Source: Kamptonema formosum PCC 10802
GTDB taxonomy: Bacteria; Cyanobacteriota; Cyanobacteriia; Cyanobacteriales; Oscillatoriaceae
NCBI RefSeq assembly: GCF_000332335.1
Contig: NZ_KB235948.1
Coordinates: 747,379 to 811,378, forward strand
Reading direction: 5' to 3'
DNA length: 64,000 bases
The notes under the pieces: model-generated
The model's database searches: none
What the model was told of the DNA's origin: nothing
Seen by the model: only the letters and a program-made list of their open reading frames with translations
Made by a program: the position numbers and the translations under genes
Part shown: positions 63,070 to 64,000 of the stretch, in pieces
Layout of the letters: every line of letters starts with the position of its first letter
Numbering within the stretch: position 1 is the first letter of the stretch

Positions 63070-63411
63070 ATGTCGCAAGATAGCCAGACACTGCTCCACT
63101 TCGCCAAAGCCGCTCGGCTGCTCCTTGAATTCAAACAGGGGATAGATAAAACTGCTTTTCTCAACGATGTTAAAAAGCAATCAGCCATCCTGTATCAGTT
63201 TGTTATTTTAGGCGAAGCCGTTAAGCGCCTTTCCCAGGAGTTCCGCCACCGGCACCCAGATATTCCCTGGTCGTCGATTGCCGAAATGGGGGACAAGCTG
63301 ATTTATAATTACGACTGGGTTAATCTCGATCGGGTTTGGGATATCGCTGAGGAAGATATTCCCAATTTTCTGGCGGCGATAGAACCGCTGCTGCGGGCGC
63401 AGGAGGCGTGA
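63070..63411 (+). CDS. HepT-like (DUF86) HEPN protein with altered motif
   Basis: The product has 113 residues. The helical HEPN pattern is QSAILYQFVILGEAVKRLSQ, HPDIPWSSIAEMGDKLIYNY then DWVNLDRVWDIAEEDIPNFL. HepT toxins normally carry R-x4-H-x-Y (as in RDKLIHGYDxVD). Here the same place reads MGDKLIYNYDWV, so both the Arg and the His are lost. No MntA-type nucleotidyltransferase lies upstream. It is probably an orphan whose RNase activity is lost. Alternatively it may be a HEPN protein with another role. Confidence 0.75.
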   Translation: MSQDSQTLLHFAKAARLLLEFKQGIDKTAFLNDVKKQSAILYQFVILGEAVKRLSQEFRHRHPDIPWSSIAEMGDKLIYNYDWVNLDRVWDIAEEDIPNFLAAIEPLLRAQEA

Positions 63412-63488
63412 AGTGCCGGCACGGGCAAATGCTGCCGGTGGCAGCCAGAATGATTTATAGCGGTTCTCACCTGGATGAAGTACGCATC

Positions 63489-63523
63489 AGAACCCCGGTT
63501 TCTTCAAGAAACCGGGGTTCTGG
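63489..63523. repeat. Family C palindrome
   Basis: AGAACCCCGGTTTCTTCAAG then AAACCGGGGTTCT is a near-perfect inverted repeat between the HepT-like gene and the reductase. Confidence 0.65.
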
Positions 63524-63568
63524 GCACTCCAGTGCTAAGCTCAGAAAAAACCAACCGGACTATCACTT

Positions 63569-64000
63569 ATGGCGCACACTCCCAGAATCTTGGCATTTGC
63601 CGGCAGCACCCGCACCGAATCCTACAACAAAAAGCTCGTGCGGGTTGCCGCCGCCGGCGCGAGGGCTGCCGGTGCCGAAGTCACCTACTTGGATCTGCGC
63701 GATATCCCCTTACCCCTCTTCGATCAAGACTTGGAAGCGGCTGAGGGACTGCCTGCCAACGCCCGCCAGCTCAAGGATTTGCTGCTGGCGCACGACGGGC
63801 TGCTGATTGCTTCCCCGGAGTACAACAGCTCCATTTCAGGCGTTCTCAAGAATGCCATCGACTGGGCGTCGCGCCCGCAACCGGGCGAACCGATGCTGGC
63901 GTGCTTTGCAGACAAGGTTGCGGCTATCATGAGCGCCTCGCCGGGAGGGCTGGGCGGTTTGCGCGGTTTGGTTCACCTGCGGTCAATCCTCGGCAATATT
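63569..64000 (+). CDS. NADPH-dependent FMN reductase (partial, runs off window)
   Basis: The first 144 codons are present and the end is outside the window. The flavodoxin-like fold shows RILAFAGSTRTESYNKKLVR (phosphate loop), DLRDIPLPLFDQDLE, and GLLIASPEYNSSISGVLKNA then IDWASRP, the signature of the ArsH/WrbA-like NADPH-dependent FMN reductases. ASPGGLGGLRGL follows. It would reduce free or bound FMN, quinones or similar substrates. The ATG at 63569 starts MAHTPRI; another frame in the region is a shadow. No operon link is visible. Confidence 0.88.
   Translation, partial: MAHTPRILAFAGSTRTESYNKKLVRVAAAGARAAGAEVTYLDLRDIPLPLFDQDLEAAEGLPANARQLKDLLLAHDGLLIASPEYNSSISGVLKNAIDWASRPQPGEPMLACFADKVAAIMSASPGGLGGLRGLVHLRSILGNI

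Overview
This window reads as chromosomal DNA of a filamentous, mat-type (Oscillatoria/Microcoleus/Phormidium-like) cyanobacterium. The reasons are a five-subunit bidirectional Hox hydrogenase with HoxW, an SLH-OprB porin, a CP12-family protein, scattered HIP1-type GCGATCGC sites, and many short palindromic and mobile repeats of cyanobacterial style. The species cannot be named from the sequence alone. No rRNA, tRNA, CRISPR array or intact transposase was seen.

Layout. 1-4.7 kb (minus strand): proteins built from a ~40-residue YxxxNPDLxxAG...HxxxxGxxEGRxFS repeat, with decayed relatives and repeat insertions. 4.9-8.1 kb: a benzoylformate-decarboxylase-like ThDP enzyme, a DJ-1/PfpI protein beside a 25-bp tandem array, and a TnpB zinc-finger remnant. 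8.5-22 kb (minus): porin, a tandem 752-aa phosphofructokinase, a serpin, a second phosphofructokinase, a DHOD-like protein and pyruvate:ferredoxin oxidoreductase (nifJ). 22.9-29.5 kb (plus): two REC-containing histidine kinases. 29.5-54.9 kb (mostly minus): a hydrogen supercluster of hypC, hypF, an ADP-forming acyl-CoA synthetase/GNAT fusion, hypB, hypA, hoxW, a three-gene clostridial-type signalling cassette, hoxH, a nuclease, hoxY, hoxU, hoxF, hoxE, a CP12-like gene, hypE and hypD. A plus-strand AlgI/SGNH pair splits hypE from hypD. 55.2-61.9 kb (plus): pflB, pflA and adhE. 61.9-64 kb: a cupin, a HepT-like protein and a truncated NADPH-dependent FMN reductase.

Function. The genes assemble a dark anoxic fermentation pathway. 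Two phosphofructokinases feed glycolysis. Pyruvate is split by PFOR (reduced ferredoxin) or PFL (formate). Acetyl-CoA goes to ethanol (AdhE) or to acetate with ATP formation (ADP-forming synthetase). Surplus electrons leave as H2 through Hox, and all six hyp maturation genes plus hoxW are present.

Most notable: a [2Fe-2S] protein, a PAS protein and a SpoIIE-type phosphatase lie next to hoxH and resemble the accessory trio of clostridial [FeFe]-hydrogenase operons. A CP12-like protein that has kept one of the usual four cysteines lies between hoxE and hypE. Repeats have landed at, or have recoded, the 3' ends of many genes here, and one heptamer repeat lies inside a kinase ATPase domain.
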